Assembly: GCA_900755065.1 (NCBI GenBank)
Contig: CAAEFC010000027.1
Span: 1 to 13,939 of the forward strand
Direction of reading: 5' to 3'
DNA length: 13,939 nt
Source: Bacilli bacterium
GTDB taxonomy: Bacteria; Bacillota_I; Bacilli_A; RFN20; CAG-449
How positions within the stretch are numbered: position 1 is the first letter of the stretch; every line of letters starts with the position of its first letter. Position numbers and translations under genes: made by a program. Below the pieces are notes generated by a model, which was given only the letters and a program-made list of their open reading frames with translations, was not told the DNA's origin and did no database searches. Shown here one piece after another: positions 6,016-13,939 of this stretch.

Positions 6016-7285
6016 GGTAATCCCCGAAGCGCTTCGCCCTAGTCGGGTGGCGGAGTTTCCGGATCGCCTTGGCTTCGATCTGACGGATTCTTTCGCGGGT
6101 GACGCCGAATTCCTTTCCGACTTCTTCCAGCGTGCGCGGCCGCCCGTCGTCGAGACCGTAACGGAGGCGGAGAACCCTTTCCTCCCGGTCGGTGAGATCT
6201 TTCATCACCGCGTAGAGTTCGTCCTTCAACAGCGATTTCGTCGTGAATTGCGAAGGCGATTCGGTGTCCTTGTCTTCGAGGAAATCCCCCAGGTGCGAAT
6301 CGTCCTCTTCGCCGATCGGTGTTTCCAGAGAAACCGGATCCAGCGCGATCTTCTGAATTTCCCGGATGCGTTCCGGCGAAAGACGGCTGGAAGGTTCCAT
6401 TCTTTCGGAAATCTCTTTGGCCGTCGGTTCTCTTCCCAATTCCTGAATCAAGGCGCGCTGATAACGGGTGATCTTGTTGATCGTCTCGACCATGTGAACC
6501 GGAATCCGGATCGTCCGCGCCTGATCGGCGATCGCACGCGTGATGGCCTGACGAATCCACCAGGTAGCGTAGGTCGAAAATTTGAAACCTTTGGTGTAAT
6601 CGAACTTTTCCACCGCCTTGATCAGGCCGAGGTTACCTTCCTGAATCAGATCGAGGAACTGCATTCCCCGTCCGACATAATGCTTGGCGATCGAAACGAC
6701 CAGACGGAGATTGGCCTTGATCAGTTCGTCTTTGGCGTCCTGATCGCCTTGAAGAATCTTTTTCGCCAGTTCGATCTCTTCGTCCGCGGACAAAAGACGG
6801 ACGCGTCCGATCTCTTTCAGGTACATCTTCACCGGATCGTTGACCTTGATGTTGTCCGAAGCGATGATGTTATCGAAGTCGATGTCGAGGTCCGCTTCTT
6901 CGATCTCGTCGGGATTGAATTCTTCTTCAAAGAGGTCGCTGTCGTCGGTGATCGTGCCTTCTTTCAGATCTTTTTCGTTGAATTCCAGATCGTCGAGGTC
7001 GTCGTCGGCTTCATCGGAAACGACTTCGATGCCCTTGTTTTTAAAGTATTCGATCAGTTCCTGCACGTCGTCGTCGGTAAGATCCAGATGCGCGGTCGCG
7101 TCCAGAAGATCTTCCTGCGAAATCTGCTGATCCTGTTTGCCGATCTTTTCAAACCGCTTCTTGATCTGATCCAGCGTTTCAATGTCGTCGTCATCGATGT
7201 CGTCGCGGATTTCGACGGCCGAATCGTCGATCAATTCGTCTTCGTCGAAGATTTCTTCTTCTTCGTCTTTTGCTTTTTTTGCCAT
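6005..7285 (-). CDS. sigA: Housekeeping RNA polymerase sigma factor (SigA/RpoD)
   Basis: Primary sigma-70 factor that directs RNA polymerase to -35/-10 promoters such as those proposed in this window. Over 426 residues: an acidic N-terminus, a region 1.1-like segment (about 40-90), a second acidic linker (about 90-145), region 1.2 (DPVKMYLKEIGRVRLLS, about 150), region 2 with NLRLVVSIAKHY and FSTYATWWIRQAITRAI, region 3, and region 4 with the TLEEVGKEFGVTRERIRQIE helix-turn-helix (about 385-404). It is longer than the 371-residue B. subtilis SigA, the excess being in the acidic N-terminal part. The start is ATG at 7285-7283, seven bases after a perfect AGGAGGT placed in the last codons of dnaG. 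The ATG six codons upstream is rejected. dnaG-sigA is the conserved order. Confidence 0.97.
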   Translation of the reverse strand: MAKKAKDEEEEIFDEDELIDDSAVEIRDDIDDDDIETLDQIKKRFEKIGKQDQQISQEDLLDATAHLDLTDDDVQELIEYFKNKGIEVVSDEADDDLDDLEFNEKDLKEGTITDDSDLFEEEFNPDEIEEADLDIDFDNIIASDNIKVNDPVKMYLKEIGRVRLLSADEEIELAKKILQGDQDAKDELIKANLRLVVSIAKHYVGRGMQFLDLIQEGNLGLIKAVEKFDYTKGFKFSTYATWWIRQAITRAIADQARTIRIPVHMVETINKITRYQRALIQELGREPTAKEISERMEPSSRLSPERIREIQKIALDPVSLETPIGEEDDSHLGDFLEDKDTESPSQFTTKSLLKDELYAVMKDLTDREERVLRLRYGLDDGRPRTLEEVGKEFGVTRERIRQIEAKAIRKLRHPTRAKRFGDYRGE

Positions 7286-7286
7286 T

Positions 7287-9071
7287 TCAGTTACCTCCTG
7301 CACTGCCTTTGTTTTTGTTCCGGGCGAATTCGGCCAAACGCCGGACTTTTTCCTGTTGCGTCAGTTCGTGATTGTCGTTGCTGTACGTCTTGTTTCGACG
7401 CTTTTTCTCATTCCATTCGCGCAATTTCACGATATATTCTTCCATTCTTTCCTCGCTGTATTCCAACATCAGGTCAGAATTCAGATCCTGCAATTCGATC
7501 ACTTTGTTGACTAACGGCCGGCTCGCGACGGAATCGGAGTCGGACAACTTCGTGATGAAGTCGGAAATCTCCATGGAATCGCGGATGGCGTAATAGTCGA
7601 GAATATAGTCGGCCAGATCCGAATACGTCGGTTCCAGTATGTAGTTGTTGCCTTTGTTTTTGTAATCCTCCGCGGCTTTTTTCGACGAGAGCATCATGCG
7701 GATCAAACCGTTCAGCACGTTCTCGTACGGCGTGTATCGCTTCGCCGGAGAGGAAGCGGGGTTCGGATCGAAGAAACGCACATTCTCTTTCGGCCTTCCC
7801 GGAAGCATTCGCCGATACGTTTCGATCGGGATTTCCGTCAGTTCGCTGGCTTTTTTCAGTAGGAATTCCCTGGCCACCTCGTCATCGGACGTCGTCGCAT
7901 AGTGGACGATCCGGGCGGCAAATTCCTTTTTTCCTTCGAGCGTGTTCAGGTCGTTCCGCTTCCGGAAATACTGCAACACGAATTCTTCCCGCGTCATTAA
8001 CCGGTTCAGGAATTTCCCGAGCGCTTCGCCGCCGTAAGTCTGAAAGATTTCGTCGGGATCGAGAAGGCACTCCTTGTAATTCACGATGCGGTACTTCATT
8101 TTCTCCGCGTCCAGCGCGTCGATCATCGCGAGCATTCCGTGCTGTCCGGCGTCGTCGCCGTCGAGACAGAGGCGGATTTCGACGTTCAGTTTTTTTAAGA
8201 GCCGTGCGTGCGGAGCCGTGAACGCCGTTCCCATCAGCGCAACGGCGGATTTCACGCCGATCCGATAAAGGCTGAATACGTCCATAAAGCCTTCGGTAAC
8301 GTAGACGTAACCTTCCCGCTTGGCTTCTTTTGCCGCATTCGGATAGTTGTACAGCACGTTCGACTTGTTGAAGACCGCGGTGTTGAGCGAGTTGACGTAT
8401 TTAGCCTCGTCGTTGTCGCGGATTCTTCTCCCCGAGAAGCCGACCACGTCGCCGTATTCGTTGTGAAGCGGAAAGATCAGCCGGCCGCGAAACCGGTCGA
8501 GAAACTGTCCGCCGGCGCGGGTGAGAATGCCGGCCTTATCCAGCGTATCGATCGAAATATCCTTTCCGCGCAGCAACTTGATCGAGACATCGCCGGCATC
8601 GGGCGAAAATCCTAGCGAAAAGTAACGGCACATCTCTTCGGGAATATTCCGCTTTTCCAGATACTTTTCCGCTTCCGAGCCGATCTGGGAATGAATCAGA
8701 TACGCGTAGATTTCATTGGCTTTTTTCAGGGCGTCGAGAATTTTCTTCGTCTCGTCGTCCACCTTGCGGACCGGCTGACTCAGTTCCGCGCTTTCGTAGC
8801 CGATGAACGAGGCCACTTTCCGTACGGCTTCAAGAAACGAGACCTTTTCGTAATCCTGCACGAACGTGAAGACGTTTCCTCCGCTTCCGCAGGAAAAGCA
8901 CTTATAAATCTGTTTGGCACGGGAGATTTGAAGCGACGGATTCTTGTCGTTGTGAAACGGGCAGATCGCCAGAAAAGAATTTCCCTTTTTGATGACCTCG
9001 ATATAGTTGGAAATCACGTCCACGATATCGGCTTTCTGCCGGATTTCTTCAATAATCTCAGGTGAAATCAT
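7287..9071 (-). CDS. dnaG: DNA primase
   Basis: Synthesises RNA primers at the replication fork with the DnaB-type helicase. The 594-residue product has an N-terminal zinc-binding domain with Cys37, His40, Cys58 and Cys61 (CPFH, CFSCG); a catalytic core with the TOPRIM motifs EGFMD (260-264) and DGDDAG (304-309); and a C-terminal helical helicase-binding region. Length agrees with Bacilli DnaG. The start is the ATG at 9071-9069 giving MISPEIIEEIRQKADIVDVI, the usual N-terminus, preceded by GGGGCGA. The longer frame to 9176 only shadows the end of glyS. It lies 11 bases after glyS, and its stop is one base before the sigA ATG. The ccpN and ppsR genes often found between glyS and dnaG in relatives are absent. 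Confidence 0.96.
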   Translation of the reverse strand: MISPEIIEEIRQKADIVDVISNYIEVIKKGNSFLAICPFHNDKNPSLQISRAKQIYKCFSCGSGGNVFTFVQDYEKVSFLEAVRKVASFIGYESAELSQPVRKVDDETKKILDALKKANEIYAYLIHSQIGSEAEKYLEKRNIPEEMCRYFSLGFSPDAGDVSIKLLRGKDISIDTLDKAGILTRAGGQFLDRFRGRLIFPLHNEYGDVVGFSGRRIRDNDEAKYVNSLNTAVFNKSNVLYNYPNAAKEAKREGYVYVTEGFMDVFSLYRIGVKSAVALMGTAFTAPHARLLKKLNVEIRLCLDGDDAGQHGMLAMIDALDAEKMKYRIVNYKECLLDPDEIFQTYGGEALGKFLNRLMTREEFVLQYFRKRNDLNTLEGKKEFAARIVHYATTSDDEVAREFLLKKASELTEIPIETYRRMLPGRPKENVRFFDPNPASSPAKRYTPYENVLNGLIRMMLSSKKAAEDYKNKGNNYILEPTYSDLADYILDYYAIRDSMEISDFITKLSDSDSVASRPLVNKVIELQDLNSDLMLEYSEERMEEYIVKLREWNEKKRRNKTYSNDNHELTQQEKVRRLAEFARNKNKGSAGGN

Positions 9072-9082
9072 CGCTCGCCCCG

Positions 9083-10450
<1,368 letters not shown>

Positions 10451-10461
10451 TTTAAACCTTC

Positions 10462-10497
10462 TCTCCTTGATTTTACGAAAAAAACCAATTAAGGAGA
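10462..10497. repeat. Inverted repeat TCTCCTT / AAGGAGA in the glyS leader
   Basis: Seven-base arms at 10462-10468 and 10491-10497 are exact reverse complements around a 22-base spacer. In minus-strand RNA the downstream arm reads AAGGAGA beside the glyS ribosome binding site, and the upstream arm is an anti-SD-like TCTCCTT. The upstream arm lies at or before the predicted start of the local promoter, so it would mainly be present in transcripts reading through from recO. Confidence 0.4.
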
Positions 10498-10526
10498 TAG
10501 TAGCAAAAAGAAAAACGGTTTGTCAA
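10497..10526 (-). promoter_or_regulatory. Promoter of glyS-dnaG-sigA-trmK
   Basis: On the minus strand a perfect -35 TTGACA (10526-10521) is followed by an 18-base spacer and TACTAT (10502-10497, 4 of 6 to TATAAT). Initiation is expected near 10490, about 40 bases before the glyS ATG. The 92-base recO-glyS gap is the largest inside this run of minus-strand genes, in agreement with a transcription start. The GGTT-GACA-AACC hairpin followed by T-rich sequence is too weak to call a recO terminator. Confidence 0.7.
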
Positions 10527-10542
10527 CCCATTATCGGTGTAT

Positions 10543-11268
10543 TCACGAATGCGTCAGCCGATACATTTCCAGGCTTTTGATTTCGCGGAATCCGAACGAA
10601 TCGGACAGAAAATCGCACAGTTCCTTGATGAGCGTAAGCGCGATCGCGCCGTCGATCACGTGATGCGCCAGTTTATCGGAGGGAACCATGAAGACGTAGC
10701 GGAACGTTTTCAGGTAATTTTCGCTTCGGCGTTCCGTCGACGGATCGGCGCAATCCCGGCAGATGAATCCTCCTTCGGCGTAGGAAACGCCGATGATGCC
10801 CGTCTTCCCCCGGCAACGGACGCAGGCGGAATATTCCAGATCGTAGCCGCTGTGCTTGACGATCTGCGCGAGCAGGATCGCCGTCAATGTCGTTTCGTCG
10901 AAGCCGCGATCCAGAAGTTCCAGATAGTTCTTCACATACGGAAAGATTTCCGCGTTGTCTTCGTCGACGAACTTGACGATCGCTTCGTTGATCAGATTGA
11001 CTGATGATAGTTTTTCGAGCGACTCGTAAAAATGCGGATACGCTTTGATGCATTTGCCCTGCACCAGAGAAAGTTTGTCCCCTTTGGCGTTCAGCGTGAA
11101 TTGCGCGTACGAGAAAGGCAGGCAGCAGGATCGGTTCCGGCTGCTGACCGATAAGACCGACCGCGCCAGAAAAGAGACGATGCCGTCCGGCGTAAGCGCG
11201 GAAATCATCGCGTCCTTTTCTTTATACGGGCTTTGCCGGATCACTATGCCTTCCACGTTGAATTTCAT
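10543..11268 (-). CDS. recO: DNA repair and recombination mediator RecO
   Basis: With RecR and RecF it loads RecA onto SSB-coated single-stranded DNA. The 241-residue product starts with the OB-fold typical of RecO (VEGIVIRQSPYKEKDAMISA) and has the C-terminal zinc finger with Cys149, Cys152, Cys170 and Cys173, followed by LKTFRYVFMVPSDKL. The length is usual. The ATG at 11268-11266 is separated by one base from the era TGA (TGAGATG). era-recO-glyS is the conserved Bacilli order. It is the last gene of the ybeY-cdd-era-recO unit. Confidence 0.93.
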   Translation of the reverse strand: MKFNVEGIVIRQSPYKEKDAMISALTPDGIVSFLARSVLSVSSRNRSCCLPFSYAQFTLNAKGDKLSLVQGKCIKAYPHFYESLEKLSSVNLINEAIVKFVDEDNAEIFPYVKNYLELLDRGFDETTLTAILLAQIVKHSGYDLEYSACVRCRGKTGIIGVSYAEGGFICRDCADPSTERRSENYLKTFRYVFMVPSDKLAHHVIDGAIALTLIKELCDFLSDSFGFREIKSLEMYRLTHS

Positions 11269-11269
11269 C

Positions 11270-12157
11270 TCAATCTCCGTCGCCGTATCCGAACTCTTTC
11301 AGATAGTTGTCGCTGTCTCTCCACCTTTCTTCCACGCGGACGAAAGTCGTCAGGTTGACGTTCCGTCCGAGAAGTTGCTCGATCTCTTTCCGGGAAACCG
11401 TCCCGATCTTCCGGATCATGCTCCCCTGTTTGCCCACGAGAATTTTTTTCTGCGATTCGCGCTCGCAAACGATCGTCGCGTCGATGGATATCGCATGGTT
11501 ATTTTTGACCATCCGCTCGATTTTAACCGCGCAGGAATGCGGAATCTCCTGCTTCGTCAGCAAAAGGATTTTTTCCCGGATGATCTCCCCGATCAGAAAC
11601 GACAGCGGGTGATCGGACTTCATTTCGTCGGGATAAAACTTCTCCCCCTCCGGAAGAAGCGATTTCGTTTTTTTCAGAAGCAGATCCAGATTCACGCCTT
11701 TCAAAACCGAAAGTTCGACGATTTCTCCTTTCGGAAGAACGGCGGCGTATTCCTTTTTTAATCCGTCGATCAGAAAAACGTTGGTCAGATCGATCTTGTT
11801 GAAGGCGATAATCAGCGGAACGTCGAGATCTTGAAGGTGGCCGACTAACGGAAGATCCTTTTCGCGGTTAAACGGAACGCCGGCGTCGATCAGAAGAATC
11901 ACAGCGTCGATGCCTTCGAGCGAAGCGTAAACCTGACGGTTCATGTAGCGGTCCAGTTTCTGATGCGGATTCAGGAATCCGGGCGTATCGATGAAGACGA
12001 TCTGCGCGTCTTCGTCGTTGTAAATTCCCCGGATCGAATTCCGCGTCGTCTGCGGTTTCGGCGTGCAGATCGAAATTTTGTTTCCCGTCAGCGCGTTGAT
12101 GAGCGACGACTTTCCGGCATTGGTTTTGCCGACGATCGATACGAATCCCGATTTCAT
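11270..12157 (-). CDS. era: GTPase Era, 30S ribosome assembly factor
   Basis: Binds the 3' end of 16S rRNA and GTP during 30S maturation. The 295-residue product has G1 GKTNAGKS (10-17), PQTTR (35-39), G3 DTPG (57-60), G4 NKID (120-123), and a C-terminal KH domain with GKQGSMIRKIG (about 242-252). The P-loop differs slightly from the common GRPNVGKS but keeps all catalytic positions. The ATG follows the cdd TAA after two bases. Together with ybeY upstream it forms a 16S 3'-end maturation pair, with cdd between them as in Bacillus. Confidence 0.96.
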   Translation of the reverse strand: MKSGFVSIVGKTNAGKSSLINALTGNKISICTPKPQTTRNSIRGIYNDEDAQIVFIDTPGFLNPHQKLDRYMNRQVYASLEGIDAVILLIDAGVPFNREKDLPLVGHLQDLDVPLIIAFNKIDLTNVFLIDGLKKEYAAVLPKGEIVELSVLKGVNLDLLLKKTKSLLPEGEKFYPDEMKSDHPLSFLIGEIIREKILLLTKQEIPHSCAVKIERMVKNNHAISIDATIVCERESQKKILVGKQGSMIRKIGTVSRKEIEQLLGRNVNLTTFVRVEERWRDSDNYLKEFGYGDGD

Positions 12158-12159
12158 AC

Positions 12160-12564
12160 TTACGCTTTCAGATTCGACTCGTCGAAAATGTACGGCAAAA
12201 GGCCGCGGATATCGGAGACCAGTTTTTCGCCCTTTTTATTGGCGATGACGATCGGCGCGTCTAACGGGAACAGTTCGCCGATGACCTGGCGGCAGGCGCC
12301 GCAAGGATAAGGAAGTCCCTCGCCGTCGGCAAAGATCGCCAGCGCTTTCAGATTCTCTTTCTTGTAACCGTGCATGTAGGCGTGAAACAGCGCGCACCTT
12401 TCTGCGCACATGCCCGACGGATAAGCGGCGTTTTCGATATTCGCGCCGATAAAAATCCGTTCGTCGTCCGTCAGTACCGCCGCGCCGACGGCGTAATGCG
12501 AATAAGGCGAATACGAGAAGGCTCTCGCCTCGTCCGCCTTTTCGATCAAAGCGTTCAAATCCAT
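12160..12564 (-). CDS. cdd: Cytidine deaminase
   Basis: Deaminates cytidine and deoxycytidine to uridine and deoxyuridine in pyrimidine salvage. The 134-residue protein is the small homotetrameric type. CAER at 53-56 and PCGACRQ at 87-93 give the zinc ligands Cys53, Cys88 and Cys91 and the proton-shuttling Glu55; YSPYSHYAVGAAV and ENAAYPSGM are also conserved. The ATG at 12564-12562 follows AGGAGG by seven bases. That site starts with the TAG stop of ybeY (TAGGAGG), so the two genes are tightly packed. cdd between ybeY and era is the Bacillus order without dgkA. Confidence 0.96.
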   Translation of the reverse strand: MDLNALIEKADEARAFSYSPYSHYAVGAAVLTDDERIFIGANIENAAYPSGMCAERCALFHAYMHGYKKENLKALAIFADGEGLPYPCGACRQVIGELFPLDAPIVIANKKGEKLVSDIRGLLPYIFDESNLKA

Positions 12565-12575
12565 AGCATATCCTC

Positions 12576-13040
12576 CTATAAATGCAGAATTTCCATGATC
12601 CGGTCCTGAATGTCGAACATCGTCTTCTCCTCGCTTGCGTTCTGATGATCGTAACCTAACAGGTGGAGAAGACCGTGCGTGAACAAAAAGGCCATTTCCC
12701 GATCCAGCGAATGATCGTATTCCGCCGCCTGTTCTTTCGCCTTGTCGACGCAGATGAAAATTTCGCCCAGATCCCGCGGCATTCCCGAAGCGCGGATAAT
12801 CGGCTTTTCCCCTTCCACGCGATCCTCGAAAGCAAAGGAGATGACATCGGTCGGCCGGTCGATGTGCCGGTATTCGCGGTTAATTTCGTGAATCCGGGTT
12901 CGATCGACCAGATTGACTTCGAAAATAAAGTAGTCGTCCAGTTCCAGATGATCGAAAATCACGCCGGCCAAATGTTCAAAATACTTTTCGTCGTAAACGG
13001 ATACGTTGCTGTCGTTGTTAAAACTCATCTCCACTTTCAT
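12576..13040 (-). CDS. ybeY: Endoribonuclease YbeY (16S rRNA 3'-end processing)
   Basis: Zinc-dependent RNase involved in 16S rRNA 3'-end maturation and ribosome quality control. The 154-residue product has the hallmark HGLLHLLGYDH (His122, His126 and His132 as metal ligands) and PTDVISFAF upstream of it. The start is the ATG at 13040-13038, six bases after GAGGTG. A GTG three codons upstream lies inside this ribosome binding site and is rejected. First gene after a strong promoter and head of ybeY-cdd-era-recO. The phoH gene that often precedes ybeY is not here; a membrane protein gene is. Confidence 0.95.
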   Translation of the reverse strand: MKVEMSFNNDSNVSVYDEKYFEHLAGVIFDHLELDDYFIFEVNLVDRTRIHEINREYRHIDRPTDVISFAFEDRVEGEKPIIRASGMPRDLGEIFICVDKAKEQAAEYDHSLDREMAFLFTHGLLHLLGYDHQNASEEKTMFDIQDRIMEILHL

Positions 13041-13066
13041 CGTCTGCACCTCTTTTTCGTAATCCG

Positions 13067-13075
13067 ATTATAGCA
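13067..13075 (-). promoter_or_regulatory. Extended -10 promoter of ybeY-cdd-era-recO
   Basis: The minus strand reads TGCTATAAT, a perfect -10 with an upstream TG. The -35 region is poor (TGTATT at 17 bases), which is usual for extended -10 promoters. Transcription should start near 13060, about 20 bases before the ybeY ATG. It lies some 25 bases after the stop of the upstream membrane protein gene, and no terminator is visible between them. Confidence 0.65.
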
Positions 13076-13098
13076 TATCCGAAACGATAAATACATTT

Positions 13099-13929
13099 TT
13101 ATTTTCGATACTTTTTTTGAAGCCGGTAAAAGGCGTACCGGGTGAATTTCAGTTCGTCGATCTCCCGGAATGCGATCGTAAAAAAGCGATTCCCGCATTC
13201 GTACAGGCTGAGCGTCAGCATCGACGACGTCCAGAAGGTCGAAAACGAAGTGATCGGATCATAGAGAAGCCCCAGCGTCAGGCTCCCGAAAAACAGCGAG
13301 CCGACGGAAAAAAGAATCCGATTCCGGGCGTATTTTCCGGAAAAACGGACGATTTTCCGATAAGCCCTGCCGGGTTGATCGCTCTCCTCCCTCTCCACCC
13401 GCGCCGCGCTTTCTTCGATCCGCTTCAAAGAAGGGTTCAGAAAACCTCGTTTCAGCCCAAGCGTCAGACCGAGAAAAGCAATCAAAAAGAGGTGTGCCGG
13501 ATTCCCGTAAATCAGAAAGGCCACCAAAAAAGCCGTCAAAGAACCGTAGACGATCTTCCGGCTCCGGAAGCGGATCTCTTCGCTCTTCCAGCGCGAAAGT
13601 TCCCCGACTTCTTCATAGGTAGCCCCCGCGTCGATGAACGGCAGCACGTATTTCCGATCCAGCGTGCGGAACATTCCGAAATTCAACAAAAATTTACCTA
13701 AAAAATTGACGAAAACAGCGGCGATCAACCCTGAAATCAAAATCGTCTCCGAAAGATGAAGGTTGATTGCGTACAGCAGGACAAAATCAACGAGGAGCGA
13801 GAAAAAATACAGCACGTCGTATCCGAAGGCAATCCTACGCACGGGCGGCTTCCTTCTTTTCTTCTCCGTCCCGACTTCGATCAGGGCATAGCCGGTGAAA
13901 ATCGCGGCAAAATCGCCCTCGTTCAGCAC
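13099..13929 (-). CDS. Polytopic membrane protein of unknown function (possibly 5'-partial)
   Basis: I do not recognise the family. From the GTG at 13929 the product has 276 residues: a short soluble N-terminus (LNEGDFAAIFTGYALIEVG) and a basic stretch KKRRKPPVRR; hydrophobic segments at about 36-55, 61-84, 126-142, 145-160, 205-223 and 228-247, so perhaps six helices in pairs; charged cytoplasmic loops at about 88-125 and 160-204; and a basic C-terminus (RLQKKYRK). The frame stays open through the last codons to the window edge (reading GER before the GTG). GGGGG five bases above the GTG could be a ribosome binding site, or the gene may start outside. It sits where phoH or HD-hydrolase genes are found in Bacillus but resembles neither. 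Confidence 0.7.
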   Translation of the reverse strand: MLNEGDFAAIFTGYALIEVGTEKKRRKPPVRRIAFGYDVLYFFSLLVDFVLLYAINLHLSETILISGLIAAVFVNFLGKFLLNFGMFRTLDRKYVLPFIDAGATYEEVGELSRWKSEEIRFRSRKIVYGSLTAFLVAFLIYGNPAHLFLIAFLGLTLGLKRGFLNPSLKRIEESAARVEREESDQPGRAYRKIVRFSGKYARNRILFSVGSLFFGSLTLGLLYDPITSFSTFWTSSMLTLSLYECGNRFFTIAFREIDELKFTRYAFYRLQKKYRK

Positions 13930-13939
13930 TCTTTCCCCC

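Noticed and set aside
6029..6040. Palindrome CGAAGCGCTTCG near the sigA end
   Set aside because: It lies inside the sigA coding sequence, is short, and has no T-run, so it looks like a chance product of codon choice.
5936..7510. Long plus-strand open frame (524 codons) opposite sigA and trmK
   Set aside because: It is antisense to clear, motif-bearing genes. The product is rich in Phe/Val/Asp/Arg repeats, as expected from reading GAT/GAA-rich codons backwards, and has no ribosome binding site.
10451..10542. Possible T-box riboswitch before glyS
   Set aside because: The whole gap is 92 bases and the leader after the proposed promoter about 40. There is no T-box sequence, specifier loop or terminator, so it is far too short.

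Overview
The window carries fourteen credible protein genes and almost no non-coding space. Thirteen are on the minus strand and one small gene is on the plus strand. Gene content and order point to a low-to-mid GC member of the Bacillota, on the Bacilli / Erysipelotrichia / Acholeplasma-like side. The order ybeY-cdd-era-recO-glyS-dnaG-sigA-trmK, with a YqfQ-like gene next to it, is a compact version of the Bacillus/Staphylococcus macromolecular-synthesis neighbourhood, and apt-relA is also a classic Bacilli pair. TGA is used as a stop by relA, the pseudouridine synthase gene, trmK, dnaG, glyS, recO and era, so the organism uses the standard bacterial code and not the Mycoplasma code. I cannot name a genus.

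Layout from right to left, the direction of most transcription. At 13099-13929 a six-helix membrane protein of unknown family runs into the window edge. A strong extended -10 promoter (about 13070) then drives ybeY-cdd-era-recO (13040 to 10543): rRNA maturation, pyrimidine salvage, 30S assembly and recombination. A second promoter in the recO-glyS gap (10497-10526) drives glyS-dnaG-sigA-trmK (10450 to 5323): single-chain glycyl-tRNA synthetase, primase, housekeeping sigma factor and tRNA m1A22 methyltransferase. The genes in each cluster abut or overlap by a few bases. A small plus-strand gene (4975-5340, probably YqfQ/VrrA-like) converges on trmK and overlaps its last codons. Divergent from it, apt-relA-rlu (4852 to 1206) forms a stringent-response and purine-salvage unit ending in a hairpin terminator.

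The accessory element is at the left. Directly after that terminator, and partly built from it, lies a good sigma-A promoter (TTGCAA-17-TATAAT). It is followed by a leader with a perfect 10-bp-arm palindrome and a gene starting with TTG whose product resembles JetA, the kleisin-like subunit of the Wadjet (JetABCD) anti-plasmid SMC system. This JetA is 336 residues and seems to stop near the end of the recognisable N-terminal/central region, without the C-terminal part I associate with the family. The 62 bases beyond it do not begin anything I recognise as jetB. Either the rest of the operon is rearranged or lies beyond the window, or this is a remnant or an unusual short form. This is the part of the window most worth following up.
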